Assembly: GCA_000697055.1 (NCBI GenBank)
Contig: JNDT01001847.1
Coordinates: 1 to 46,861, forward strand
Length of the DNA stretch: 46,861 nucleotides
Source of the DNA: Saksenaea vasiformis B4078
Taxonomy: Eukaryota > Mucoromycota > Mucoromycetes > Mucorales > Saksenaeaceae
Direction of reading: 5' to 3'
Part shown: positions 12,513-23,367 of the stretch, one piece after another
How positions within the stretch are numbered: position 1 is the first letter of the stretch
Layout: every line of letters starts with the position of its first letter
Translations under genes and position numbers: made by a program
Notes under the pieces: model-generated
The model's database searches: none
What the model was told of the DNA's origin: nothing
What the model saw: the letters and a program-made list of their open reading frames with translations, nothing else

Positions 12513-12675
12513 CTTATCTCGAGACAATTTTCACGCCGTCCAACAGCATGCTGAGCAAAAAACCATCACTGAAGCATCTTCATGCAAAATGATGTCTTTC
12601 TTATCTCGAGACAATTTTTATGCTATCTGACAGGATACCGACAAACAAACCCATCATCGAACTACCTCAATCCGA
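12513..12675. repeat. Degenerate direct repeat, about 75 bp unit
   Basis: CTTATCTCGAGACAATTTT occurs exactly at 12513 and again at 12600. The about 55 bases after each copy remain alignable (for example CAACAGCATGCTGAGCAAA against TGACAGGATACCGACAAAC), which points to an old tandem duplication. No coding role is seen. Confidence 0.7.
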
Positions 12676-13162
12676 AACACAGATTATCCAGATGTGAACT
12701 GATTCCTTGGATTAAGGTACTGTGAACCATATTCTCGCGCAAAAAAGGTTCAACGCAAAAGCATTCGATCTGAACGGACAGGAATCCTTCGTTGACGCAA
12801 ACGTTTTTCCAAACGTCCCACTAGATCTACTTTCGGAGAGTACAAGGAAGAGATGGATGGGAACGATTTTTTGTAGGACACGGACCAACCATAAGCTTCT
12901 CTCATTGTTGTACAGTGGGTAAACGACGGCTCTGGGACGTCCTGGTCATTGCATTTGCTTAGCCAATTATTATTCCAGTTCTCTGTGTCCTTTTTGTTGC
13001 GCAGCTCCCATTTGTTTACTCACATGGATTTCACAACCGCACAGCCAATGCAGAAAGCACCCATGAAGTTCTTTTTTGGATCGACTTAGTAATCCAGTGC
13101 TTTCTTAGATAAGTCGGAGCGGGTGTTCAAAGGCGTGTTTCGCGAAAGTGTGACCGTATAAA

Positions 13163-13278
13163 CCAATGACGGCATTTCCCTTGATAATGACTAAGCTGCT
13201 GACCAATCAAAATGAATAATGAAGCCATGTACGGAAAAGAGGAAAAAAAAAAAAAGTATTCCCCGCTTCCTATAAATT
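13163..13278 (+). promoter_or_regulatory. Thioredoxin gene promoter elements
   Basis: Two CCAAT boxes (13163-13167, 13203-13207), an AP-1-like TGACTAA motif (13188-13194) between them, and a TATA box TATAAATT (13271-13278) about 56 nt before the ATG. AP-1-like sites are bound by Yap1/Pap1-type bZIP factors, which control thioredoxin genes in other fungi; that link is an inference here. Confidence 0.5.
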
Positions 13279-13333
13279 ACAAGGGAAGCGTCCCAGCGGC
13301 TGGTGCTTTTTTATACTTACAACAAAAAAAAAA

Positions 13334-13712
13334 ATGTCTGTCATCCAAGTCAAAACCCTTGAGGAATACAACAAGATCATCAACGACAACAAGGCTGTAT
13401 GTTATCTTTTTTAATCTATTTTAGAATACGCGTTCTTATTATGATGATATCCCTTAGGTTGTTGTCGATTTCTTCGCCACCTGGTGCGGTCCTTGCAAGC
13501 TTCTTACACCTTTGCTTAACAAGTTGGCTGCTGAGCTTCCCGATATTGTCTTTGTCAAGGTCGATGTCGATGACGCCCCCCAGATTAGCGAACCCGCTGG
13601 TATTCGCGCCATGCCCACCGTTTTCTTCTTCAAGAATGGTGAGAAGGTCGATGAAGTCGTTGGCATGGCCGCTACCAAGATTGAGTCGAGCACCAAAGCA
13701 CTTCTTGATTAA
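13334..13712 (+). CDS. TRX: Thioredoxin
   Basis: Two exons, 13334-13396 and 13458-13712, give 105 residues. The active site FATWCGPCK lies near residues 27-35, followed by a cis-proline region RAMPTVFFFKNG, and the length is that of a single cytosolic thioredoxin domain. There is no targeting peptide: the protein begins MSVIQVKTLEEY. It is a dithiol electron donor for peroxiredoxins, ribonucleotide reductase and sulfate reduction, kept reduced by NADPH-thioredoxin reductase. The intron (61 nt) sits just before the beta strand VVVDFFA. The upstream CCAAT, AP-1-like and TATA motifs fit a stress-inducible gene. Identification is secure; the paralog number cannot be assigned. Confidence 0.97.
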
Positions 13713-13830
13713 CCCCCCTCTCCTTCCCTATTTTGTACATTCTTACATAAAACAAAAATGTCGTGTTTCATGAAAAACCTTTCTCCTTGAAAAAAAATGG
13801 TGCGTGTTTCGGGTTGTGGTAACCAAGGTG

Positions 13831-13858
<28 letters not shown>
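13831..13858. repeat. (AC)n microsatellite
   Basis: Fourteen AC units in the short gap between the thioredoxin and methyltransferase genes. Confidence 0.95.
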
Positions 13859-13861
<3 letters not shown>

Positions 13862-14095
13862 CATAACGGTGACACTTCTCTTAAGCATTCGTTCCGGTAT
13901 GGGTTATTGCTGACGCGAATTAAGAGGTGCTCTCTTTTTTTTTCCTTCTTTTTTTTCTTCCCGTCGCGGTTGCACGAATAAACGTGCAAGTTCCAGATGA
14001 TTAAAAAAAAATTAAACATTCGATGAGCGCTTGAAATCGTTCTTTCTTCTCTCTTTTTATTTTTATTTTTTTATTTATACATTTCTTTGGGTCCC

Positions 14096-15335
14096 ATGGG
14101 GAACAAACTTTCCAAATCGTTGACTAAACCTAGTAAAACCAAATCGGTTAATCGATGTGACAGCAATAGTGATGTGGTGGAGGTTGAATCCAATGTTGAA
14201 TTGGCCTGTTCGACCGATGTCACCTCCGAAGATACATTTGATCAATGTTTCGATCCGCTTCGTAAAGGAGAAGATGAACGTGTTATCATGGTAAAGCAAG
14301 AAGATCTTTCTCTCTGTCTCTCTTTGGGCAAATTGATAAACAAAAAATTTTCTTATCTTTCTTTCTTTTTGGGATTCAGCAACAGTTTGCATTGAAAGCC
14401 TTATTTGAAGGAAACATATTTGGAAGCGTTGAACGAGACATTGACTTTGAAAAAGAGGTTACCATACTGGATGTCGGCGTAGGATCGGGGAGCTGGATCA
14501 TGGTAAGCCGAAAACACAAACCAACTACCTACGTAGTTATTTTTGTTAACTGGTACAAAAAAAACACCCACACACGTATATACCTTTTCTTTCAATAAAG
14601 GATATGGCGACGCAGTATCCTCGGGCAACCTGTATAGGCATTGATAAACATCCAGTGTATCCTCAACTGATCCGTCCACCCAATGTTGATTTCCGTTGTG
14701 CAGATGTACTGGATGGTTTACCTTTTGAAGACAATACATTTGATCTGATTCAGTTTCGGTTGTTTGGTCTTGATCTGCCGCCTTGTCACTGGCCAACCGT
14801 CATGAAAGAATTGTATCGACTAACAAAACCGGGAGGGTGTTTGCAATTGATGGAAGTACAAGTAGATGTAAGTTTCTTTTTTTTTACTTTGAATTGGCTT
14901 GTGAACTCTCTACTGATGACACTCTGTCGTTTGTAGGTCGAAGGCGACGAGTTTATTCGAGAACATCACCGTCTATGTAAGAAACAAAAACGATAACGTT
15001 GGATTGCTAACCTTGTTCCTCAAGTGATGGATACGATGATCGAGACGGGTTTGGATCCTTATGTTTGTGACAAACTGGGAGAGTACTTGGAGGGGTCGGG
15101 ATACGTTGCGATTCATTGCGAGAAACGCAAGGTAGAACTTGATAGCAGCCCATTGGCAAGGGAGTTTCTCGCCATTATTGATCAAACCGTGGACGTGTGT
15201 CAACGATGGCTCAGGAGTAGCTTGAATTTAGAAACAACAGAAACCTACCAAAGCTGGAAAAAAGAATATATGCGGCATCGACAGCAAACGTCTGCATCCA
15301 CATGGCACGCTGCCGTAGGAAGAAAACCGTTGTAA
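14096..15335 (+). CDS. Class I SAM-dependent methyltransferase with N-myristoylation signal
   Basis: Five exons: 14096-14290, 14380-14502, 14601-14867, 14937-14976, 15025-15335; 311 residues. The Rossmann motif I is ILDVGVGSGSWIMDMA, with the acidic loop of motif II in CIGIDKHP, then DVLDGLPFEDNTFDLIQFR and LYRLTKPGGCLQLMEV. This is the methyltransferase-domain pattern of the large fungal TAM/UMTA/LaeA-like groups; the substrate is unknown. The ATG at 14096 is preferred because it begins MGNKLSKS, a good N-myristoyl transferase substrate (Gly2, Ser6) followed by basic residues. This predicts membrane anchoring, which is unusual for this family. Residues 1-70 are otherwise unlike a catalytic domain. 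An AATAAA poly(A) signal follows at 15440. All junctions are GT-AG and in phase. Confidence 0.85.
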
Positions 15336-15637
15336 AACCCACCACCGCACACACACAGAACCGCTTCATTCCATTCCCCCTTTTTTTTTTTTTTTTTTTT
15401 TTCCACATCCCAGGCATACCCAATCTTTCATGACCTCATAATAAACTTTGTTGAATCATTTCCTCTGTCTCTCTCTCTATTTATGAATGGAAGAATGCAG
15501 GACGTGCCTGTTGCTGTTGGTCATGCTGAGCTGAGCTCCAATCGCATTTACGGTGCAGGAGGAGGACAAGAAGAAGAAGGTCGGTTTTTCTTGTTCTTTT
15601 TTTTTTTTCCTGTGCTTCTTCTTCTTCTTCCCGTCGT
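15336..15637. other. Short intergenic region
   Basis: Contains the methyltransferase poly(A) signal (15440-15445), an exceptionally long poly(T) run (about 15380-15402) and a pyrimidine-rich leader before the DHHC gene. No gene is seen. Confidence 0.6.
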
Positions 15638-17414
15638 ATGCCCATGACTCCTCGCATGCGCTCGGTCGTCATTGGTACCGTGTTACCATTCATTGTATTT
15701 GCGATTCTCGGTTATACATGGTATGTTTATGTGTTTCGAATATGTGGTAGGTTCCCAAGCAAGAAGCATGTACCCGCATGATCTCACCATGAAAAAAAAA
15801 AACCCTTCCATGTTTAGTTTCCTTGTTGCTTCATGATGGATCACGACCAGCACAAGCAAGCAAGTGTCATTTCCTTACAATGAAAAGCATGACGTTTAAC
15901 TACTTATTGTATTGGTTAGTTGTGTTTATTACCATAGGCAGTGTGCTTTGGTTATGTAGCTTAGTTTCCTACGTCCGTATTTTATTTTCACATCCTGGAA
16001 ATCCACCTCGTGTACGTATTTTTTTTTTTTGGGTTTGTTTGTTCTGGGGTTTGCAGGGTCATGTATCTTTTTTGTTCGTTGCATAGGAATCTTTTTCAGA
16101 GACGGGTCAACCTTCTATTCCGCGTTATGCCTATTCACCGAGTTTATGGGATTCAGAGACCATGTTACCCCGCGCGTTGGATTCAGGCACAGCACTTCCA
16201 ATGGTATCTATATCCCAACAATGGCGTCCACGTTACTGTACCATTTGCTGCTGTTTCAAACCGGATCGTTGCCATCATTGTAAAGACTGTAATCGTTGTG
16301 TACTCAAGATGGATCAGTAAGTTGGATGATCATCCTGTTTCTTCTTAACGTTCGATTGATCGCATATATATATAAAAGCCATTGTCCATGGTAAGGTTAT
16401 TTGTGTTCTTTCTCGGTTAGTAAGCAGCATGAAACTGAAGTCCCTAGAGGGTGAATGGATGTGTCGGTCATGGCAATTACAAGTTCTTTTTTCTTTTTGT
16501 TTTCTACACCGGTCTTTATGCCTTGTGGGGGTTTTGTACGGCATTACCGACTGTAATTGATGCTATGACCAACGAGGTAGGTCGGATGACGCTGGCGTTG
16601 TGTTGGAAAGCGTACATATGGTATCTACGGACACTCGCCACGGTAATTTTCAACGTCTGTCAGAATCTTTGGTACAGACGGTGGTTATTCCCATTCCGGG
16701 GAGTGTCGGGGCCGGTGCGTAGCCAAATCCAGATAACCTTGCTCACTTTCAGAAGGTGACTGACACGTCGTTTTTTTATTATTTTTTATTATTATTCATT
16801 CTAGGCGGTTGATCCACAATGGATTATTATTTTGGTTTTGTAAGAAAAAGACAGAGAGAGAAAAAAAAAAGGGAAACTGTGGGGTTGATGCTTATTCCCG
16901 GATGATAGTGCATTTTTGTTTGGTGCAGTGCTGATTGGTTTTGCTTGTGTTCATGGTTATTACATCTTGATGAATCGGACGACGATAGAGCAGCTATCGA
17001 CACGAATGCAAGAGGTGCGTGCCGACTTTGATGCCAGCGGTGTTCATTTCGAAGTGGTGATGGTTCATCAAAAAGAGTATTTGTTTGATGTCGGCAAAGT
17101 GCAGAACTGGCTAGCTGTGATGGGAAAGAATCCATGGGGATGGTTTGGTAAGTGCAGAAAAATACAAGCTTTTTTTTTTTTTTTGTCTTGGCTAAAAACG
17201 GAGTAACAAAGTGCCTTTGTATGGAGGGCTTGGCAATGGCTATGTATTTCCTTATAATGATCAGGTGTACCGCAACGTTATTGCGCAGGCCAGACGCCAA
17301 CGCGAGGCAAGGGAGCAGCAGCAGCAGGAGCAGCAGCAATGTAAACATGGTGATGATGATAATGATGACGACCAGGAGGAAGCGAGAAGGGGACGGGGAA
17401 GTGTATTTAAATAA
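15638..17414 (+). CDS. DHHC-type palmitoyltransferase (PFA3/ZDHHC15-like)
   Basis: Eight exons predicted: 15638-15720, 15888-16011, 16102-16316, 16379-16390, 16450-16576, 16805-16839, 16909-17147, 17212-17414; about 345 residues. TM1 is near [15 protein letters not shown] and TM2 near [15 protein letters not shown]. The cysteine-rich domain is [20 protein letters not shown], and the catalytic DHHC is followed by [15 protein letters not shown]3 and TM4 follow, with a DPQW motif and the TTxE motif in NRTTIEQL. The enzyme S-palmitoylates membrane-associated proteins at Golgi or vacuole membranes. A 12-nt micro-exon supplies the second His, Cys and Pro of the active site. The intron 16577-16804 is unusually long (228 nt). 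An alternative donor at 16718 would add a 47-residue luminal insert in frame, so that part is uncertain. The first intron's acceptor is also weak. Confidence 0.82.
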
Positions 17415-17445
17415 TGTGGTCTATTGTTATATTTTTCAAGTCTAC

Positions 17446-18888
17446 TTAGTTCCATTCTATACTACCATCTGTCATTCTTTTTGTTTTGCGCTGCAACACA
17501 TCCATGATTTTTTCATAGACACCCATTCTGCTTTTATACGTGGTTAGAAAATGGTTGATGGTGTGCTGGTCGTTTTTCTTTTCTAGTACGACTTTTTGGA
17601 TTTCCTTTTCAGAAGGCAATGTAAATTGTTGGTACGGGTGAAGGTGGTAGTCTTTTTCGGATAAGAGATGTAGCGGTTCACCGGCAGGACCGTGGTAGTA
17701 GTTGGAAAGCAAGTCGGTTAGGGTCAGGTCTTTGAAGGAGCTTGGTTTCCATTGGGGTTGTGTTTTGTTGACGACGTGTGCTGTGACGCCTTCGATAAAG
17801 TCATGATGGGTAGCCACTTTCTGCCATAGTGCATGTTCGCGACGTAGGCATTCTGCAAAGTTGAGATGGACGGCAGTACGTAAGTTATGCAAGGCCAGTT
17901 TAACAGAGGTAGGTGAACGTGATAAAATGGTATCTCTTGCATCAAGGGCGAAATCACTTGCATCCTTTTTGAGCGCATCCACGATTTCTTCGGCCGTATC
18001 ATACTGGAAACAGCTAAGAAGGGAAAAAAGTTGAAGGTTTTTTTTTCTTTTCAAAAAGCTGTTGTTTTTTATTTCTTACTTGTCGATGGTTTTCCGTATG
18101 TCTCCACGGAGGGTGTAGTGGTGTGGATTTCTTTGGGTAGTGAATTCATCCATGATAGCATGAATGCGATTGTGATCTGGGGAGGTCAACTCCGCCAGCC
18201 GTGCTTCCATGGCTTCCAACCGAGAGGAGGCGATAAAATGGGTAGCAATGCCGGCATACCTGGGCGCAGTGGGAAAAAAAAAGATAAAAGTTTGGCTTGT
18301 GACCCTTTTTTTTTTTAATGGCTGCTTAAAAAACATCTTCGGCTTGGATGGATTTTCCTGTCATGCCCAGATAGGTTCCCAGCTGACCGTCTAAACGGGA
18401 TAGGAAGAAACTTGCACCTACATCAGGAAAAAGGCCAATGGCAGTTTCCGGCATGGCAAAGCGAGTATTTTCTGTGGCTACTCGGAAAGGTGCATGAACA
18501 GATAGACCAGATCCCGCGCCCACTTATTATTTGTGTGTGTGTGTGTGTGTAAGTCATTTCTTTCTTTCTTTCTTGAACAGTAGTAATGTGTTCCAACTTA
18601 CTCGTGATCCCATCCATCACGGCGATGTAAGGTGTTTTCATTGTACCAATAAAGTGAAACATCTGATACTCTGTGGTAAGTAGGTCCATCAATTCGGGAT
18701 CTCGAGATTTACACAGTTCCACAACATCTATTATCGAGTATGGATCAATTAAAGGTCTTTCACCTTCACTTCCTTTGTATATTACATTTTACATCACCAC
18801 CTGCACATAAGGCGCGACCATTGCCTTTGAGAAAGATAAGGTTTACTTGATCGGAGGCTTCCCATGCCTTTTGGTAGGGGGGTTTTAG

Positions 18889-18928
<40 letters not shown>

Positions 18929-19316
18929 ATTACACATTTTTTTTTTACCTTGAGTTGTGGCCAAATGATTTTGACCATGTCCATGTTCAAGGCGTTCAAG
19001 TGACGCGGTCTATTCAGGATAATATGACGGGACCCACCCACGGCTTTCGTCAGTACAGGAGGACTGGAAATCTAATAGAAAATAGGGTGTTCATTTCTTG
19101 AAAAAAAAAAAAAAGAGAGAGAGAGAAGCCCTTACGTTTGTCCCTGGTCCCTGCAACGTCGCCAACTAAAAGAAGAAGTATGTGTTAATAGTATACATAT
19201 ACCCAAGTTCCCCTGCGCGAAACAGGGAGCTGTGTATATATAAACGCGGTTCAATGTAAAATAAGGTGATTTACATGACGATATGAACATGGCCAAAGAC
19301 GTTGCATGCGATGCAT
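17446..19316 (-). CDS. 3-hydroxyisobutyryl-CoA hydrolase, mitochondrial
   Basis: Eight exons on the minus strand: 19275-19316, 19136-19165, 18949-19071, 18786-18867, 18602-18727, 18330-18522, 18080-18259, 17446-18013; 447 residues. The N-terminus [19 protein letters not shown] is basic and hydroxylated, as expected for a mitochondrial presequence. Enoyl-CoA hydratase/isomerase family landmarks follow: [24 protein letters not shown] (oxyanion hole), GITMGAGSGLS, and [15 protein letters not shown] with the catalytic Glu and Asp of the hydrolase subgroup. The enzyme frees 3-hydroxyisobutyrate from its CoA ester in valine breakdown. At the exon 6/7 boundary the phase demands a donor at 18329, but the bases read TTAAGC where GTAAGC is expected. 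If that site does not work the frame stops three bases later. Introns contain GA and GT microsatellites. Confidence 0.87.
18894..18924. repeat. (GA)n microsatellite inside an intron
   Basis: About 15 GA units in the third intron of the CoA hydrolase gene; on the coding strand it is a CT tract close to the acceptor and may serve as its pyrimidine tract. Confidence 0.95.
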
Positions 19317-19754
19317 TGTTCAAGATGATTCACACGGTTCCGCGGGCTTTCAGGGCCCGTTTTTTTTTAGTCAGTCTACTGTACGTACGTACAAATGGCC
19401 ATGTTCGGAGATTCAATAAAGCTTCAACAACGGGATCCCAGCTGTGATGTATCAGCCGATTCGAACAGGTTCCACGCACAAGAGACCAAAAAAAAAAAAC
19501 AGATTTCCAAAAATGTACCGACCAGCATGACGTGAATGTGAAACCGGTATGTATGGTTTTTCCAATGCGTTACATTTTCTGGGTTTATTCAAAAAAGAAA
19601 GAAAAAAAAAAAGGATGAAGAGAAATAGGAAAAAAAAAAAAAAAAAAAGAAAGAGAGAGAGAAAAGGATAGTATATGATTCAATGAAAAAGAAAAAAGAA
19701 AAAAAGAGAAAAAGAGAAAAACAAAAAAAAGGGAAAATAGATGCATTCATTCAT
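19317..19754. other. A-rich intergenic region
   Basis: No gene is seen. A GGGC/GCCC inverted repeat followed by eight T lies near 19342-19368, and long A/GA-rich runs at 19590-19735 probably represent the 3' UTR of the next minus-strand gene. Confidence 0.5.
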
Positions 19755-20573
19755 TCATTTTGGTCGTGTTGTTTTCGCGTTTGGAGGGATGGGAAGTCCT
19801 AAGCTTGGATTTGCTTCAAACGTGCGTTTTGGTTTAGGCGGTGGAGTGGAAGTCTTTATAACGGAAAGTTTTTTTTAGGGAATGAATATGAGGATGATAG
19901 AGAGAGTTATTGTATTTTTTTTTTTTTTACTTACAAGGAATCGAACATTATAATCGTTCTTGTCAATCAATCCCCAGGGGTCTTCCATAGGAGATGGACG
20001 ATAAAGTGGTAAATTGAATTTTCGTGTTGTAGCTTGTTGAGATTGTAAACAGATGGATCTTATGGTTTGTTCTGCTTGTTGCATACGAAAATCTAACGCT
20101 GGAGGACGTTGAAAATAAGAAAAATCAACTCCTCTTCCACGCATCTTTGGTTGTTGTTCATCCTTATTATTTCTTCGTATGCGAGATGCACCCCTATCCT
20201 CGATGGACTTCATGCGTAATTTTTCGGCCCATAAGAATTCATAAGCCGTAAGTGCCACTGCAGAACCATAGAGAAATCCTTGTACAACACTATCCACTAT
20301 CACTGATGCAACAGAACGATGTCGTTTAGAAGGACGTTGTACTTCTTCCTGTTCTTCATCTTCATCTGTTTCTTTTGCTTGTTCTTTTTGTTGTTCTCGT
20401 TGATAGGGATCATAATAAGTTGGTGTGGAAAATTGACGACGTAAAAGTTGAAAACGTGATGCAATCGTTCCACGAGCACGGCGGATAGGTCGGTGTTCCG
20501 GACGAGGACTAAATGGATGAGGTTGTTGAGGGCACATCTCAAATGCCTCATCATGTAGTCTCTTGGCCGACAT
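19755..20573 (-). CDS. Unknown protein with one predicted transmembrane helix
   Basis: Two exons, 19935-20573 and 19755-19853, with an 81-nt GT-AG intron in phase 0; 245 residues. The start is MSAKRLHDEAFEM. The first half is basic and Gln/Glu-rich with an acidic patch (ETDEDEEQEE) and a possible bipartite basic signal (RPSKRHR). A hydrophobic segment, VVQGFLYGSAVALTAYEFLW, at about residues 110-130 could cross a membrane. The C-terminal half is basic with many Arg and Pro, ending PPNAKTTRPK. I do not recognise the family. It is transcribed divergently from the BRAP2-like gene, with starts 286 bp apart. Confidence 0.65.
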
Positions 20574-20859
20574 ATCCTTTTCTTTTCTTTTCTTCCGTTT
20601 TCTCTCTCTTTTTTTTTTTTTGGTTAAAAGAAAACAAGAAAAAAGAAGAAGAAAAGAAAAAAAGAAAGGGAAAAAAAAAAGGGGGAAAAGAAAATAATCC
20701 AACTTTCTCTTCCTCTTTATAACAAAACGAAAGAATTTCTCGTGATCTCTTATTTCCTTTGCGTAAGAGAAACTTGGATGGCTGACTTTTAAAGTTCCTT
20801 TTTATATATATATATATTTTATTTCCCTTTTTTTCTCTTTTTTTTCTTTGGAACACGCA

Positions 20860-22984
20860 ATGTGTTATTATTATCATCTTAAACTATCACTTTTTACTCC
20901 TTTACCAATACAAATTACTTCCATTTTTGATAATTTACCAACAACAACAACAAAAAATCAAACAGAAGAAGTCCTTTATTTAAAAGATTATCCGAATCGT
21001 ACCACTTTATTATCAAAACCACGTAAACAATTACAACAACCTACTACGCATAACAAACCAAATATACCGCCAACACCTATTCGTTCACCAAAACAGTCAA
21101 ATTATACTACAACTGACCACCCTGACTTTCGTTTCGGTCCAATCCTAATAGAAGCTATCGATATGCCAACTGTCAAAGGTCCCCCAATAGGTACTGTAGT
21201 CCCTGTCAAAACACCAACAACTACTGCAAACTTGGACTATGGCATTCTTCACCTTTACCGTGATGCCAATGAAATCAAGGAAAACAATGAAGTCATAACA
21301 AAAGAAGAAACAACAGACGAACTTGGAACTATTCTTTGTACATTAGCCGTCCCTACCTATCTATCCACTCCCGAATTCCTCAACTTTGTTGCTCCCGTCG
21401 ATCCTTTCGTGAGTCATTACCGTATTATTCGCGATGCATCACCAAACAAATACATGGTCCTCATGAAGTTCCGTGATCAAAAAGCTGCTCAAGATTACTA
21501 CAAACAGTATAATGGAAGACCCTTTAGTTCTATGGAACCGGAGATCTGTCACGTCGTCTATATCAAATCCGTCGAAATCAATTCCGTCATGATCCCACCC
21601 TATACCTTTCCATTTTTAAACAAGACCTTGGAAGAAGATCGTCAACGAAAAAAAACTTTGACTGAAAAAAATGAAGATGATACACTCTACGAACTACCCA
21701 CATGTCCTGTCTGTCTGGAACGTATGGATGAAAATGTCACTGGTTTATTGACCATTCTTTGTCAACATACATTTCACTGTTACTGTCTAAGCAAATGGGG
21801 TGATGGAAGGTAAAGGAATGCTAAAAAAGTAAAAACAGAAAAGGTAGTGCTAAAACCAAAAGGATTTTTGTTAGTTGTCCTGTGTGTCGGTATTCTCAGA
21901 AACCAGTGCTTGAAGCAGGGAATAATAATAGTCGTTCCATCCAAAGTTCATCCACTACGTTAAGTTCAGAAGAAAACGATGCGAATGAATGTTTTGTTTG
22001 CGGCGCAAAAGAAACTCTCTGGATCTGCTTAATCTGTGGTCACATTGGTTGTGGTCGCTATCAAGATGCCCATGCTTATGATCATTATATGGAAACAAAC
22101 CATCTCTACGCACTCGAAATCGAAACACAACGTGTTTGGGATTATGCCGGTGATGGGTAAATCTATCTCTTTTCTTTCTTCATTTTAACCATCTCATCCT
22201 GTCTCTCTCTTTTGAAAGTTATGTACATCGTTTAATACAAAATATGGTCGATGGAAAACTGGTCGAATTACCAAGTGCAACCAGTTCTGGAGGCGAATCC
22301 AACCAAATGGCATCACAAGTACGTAAAATCCAAAACTCAGCCTCCTCATCCTGGAGCTTCCGGTAGTAGTCATAATAATTGTTTTCGTTTCTAGGAAAAA
22401 CTGGACGCCATGTCTGTAGAATATACTTATCTTCTCACATCTCAACTTGATTCACAGCGCATGTACTATGAAGATCATCTTACTGAAGTCACCACGCAGC
22501 TATCTGCTCTCACGACCCAGGTCAAGGGGCTGATGACTGAAATTCAAAATGTAAAACACGAAAATGAAACCTTGCACCATCACAATGAAAAAATACAACA
22601 AGACTACACCGAACTAGCAAAAGAAAAAGAAAAAATAGAAAGACGACTAGATACCCTTAAAGACAAAAGTGAATCAAGTAAACGACAGTACCAAGAAGAA
22701 AAAGAGGTAAAAAAAAAAAAAAAAACTAATAGGAAGGGAAAAACTAAACCCATCCGTATGTGTTGTAGATGACCTCTTCCTTACTGCATAACATCGATAT
22801 CCTCAAGAAAAACGTTGAGGATAAAGAACAAACAATTAAAGAACTCCGTGATCAAGTGCGAGATCTCATGTTCTTTTTGGAAGCACGGGATAAAGTTCAA
22901 GACAACCCAGAGATGGAAGGTGGTAGTGTGGAAACCCGCTCTACGCCAGTACATGCACGTAAAAATCGGAAAGGAAAACGATGA
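20860..22984 (+). CDS. BRAP2/Etp1-like RING and UBP-type zinc finger E3 ligase
   Basis: Five exons: 20860-21809, 21875-22156, 22219-22318, 22395-22706, 22769-22984; 619 residues. It begins MCYYYHLKLSLF, as BRAP proteins do. The order is an RRM-like BRAP2 domain (LCTLAVPTYLSTPEFLNF, then VLMKFRDQKAAQDYY), a RING finger (CPVCLERM, CQHTFHCYCL, then SCPVCRYS across the first intron), a ZnF-UBP domain (CFVCGAKETLWICLICGHIG, CGRYQDAHAYDHY) and a long C-terminal coiled coil. Human BRAP2 is a RING E3 that tunes Ras-MAPK signalling and binds nuclear localisation signals; yeast Etp1 acts in ethanol tolerance. The domain order is complete. Start 20860 is the first ATG and matches the family N-terminus. 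Confidence 0.92.
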
Positions 22985-23367
22985 TAATAATAATAATAAT
23001 AAACTGTAAATATGTACTTTCTCTCTCCCCCTCTCTCTCTGTCTCTCTTTTTCTTGTTAACATGCATAACCTTGTTCTGTGGGAAAAAAAAAAAAAAGAA
23101 GAAAGAGGAACAGCAACATGGGTGCCCTGTTTTGTAGCTCCCGCGGCTGTGTTGTTTATAACGGAAACTCTGATAAGAAAGAAGGAAAAGACGGCATGAA
23201 CTTGGGGAAGCCCAATGTAGTGGCTGAGTTTGGGCGGAGAAGAAAAAACGGGAAGCTGCAGTTTGAGAAGGTCCCAAAAGTTGGAACGTGGTACAGTCAA
23301 GAAGAAAAAAAAAGTTGAACGACCGTAGGATCATGCTAAAGCAACCTACAACCCTAGAAAGAACATA

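Larger units (their letters stand above)
11933..13162. other. Intergenic region with simple and degenerate repeats
   Basis: About 1.2 kb between the SAP gene and thioredoxin. It contains a (TC)n tract and a degenerate direct repeat described separately. A 66-codon frame at 12722-12922 begins with a non-ATG codon and looks like chance. Confidence 0.5.

Noticed and set aside
18766..18795. Loss of one Gly in the oxyanion-hole motif of the CoA hydrolase
   Set aside because: This arose only from choosing a donor inside the motif; using the donor at 18785 keeps GGDVK and joins in phase to the next exon.
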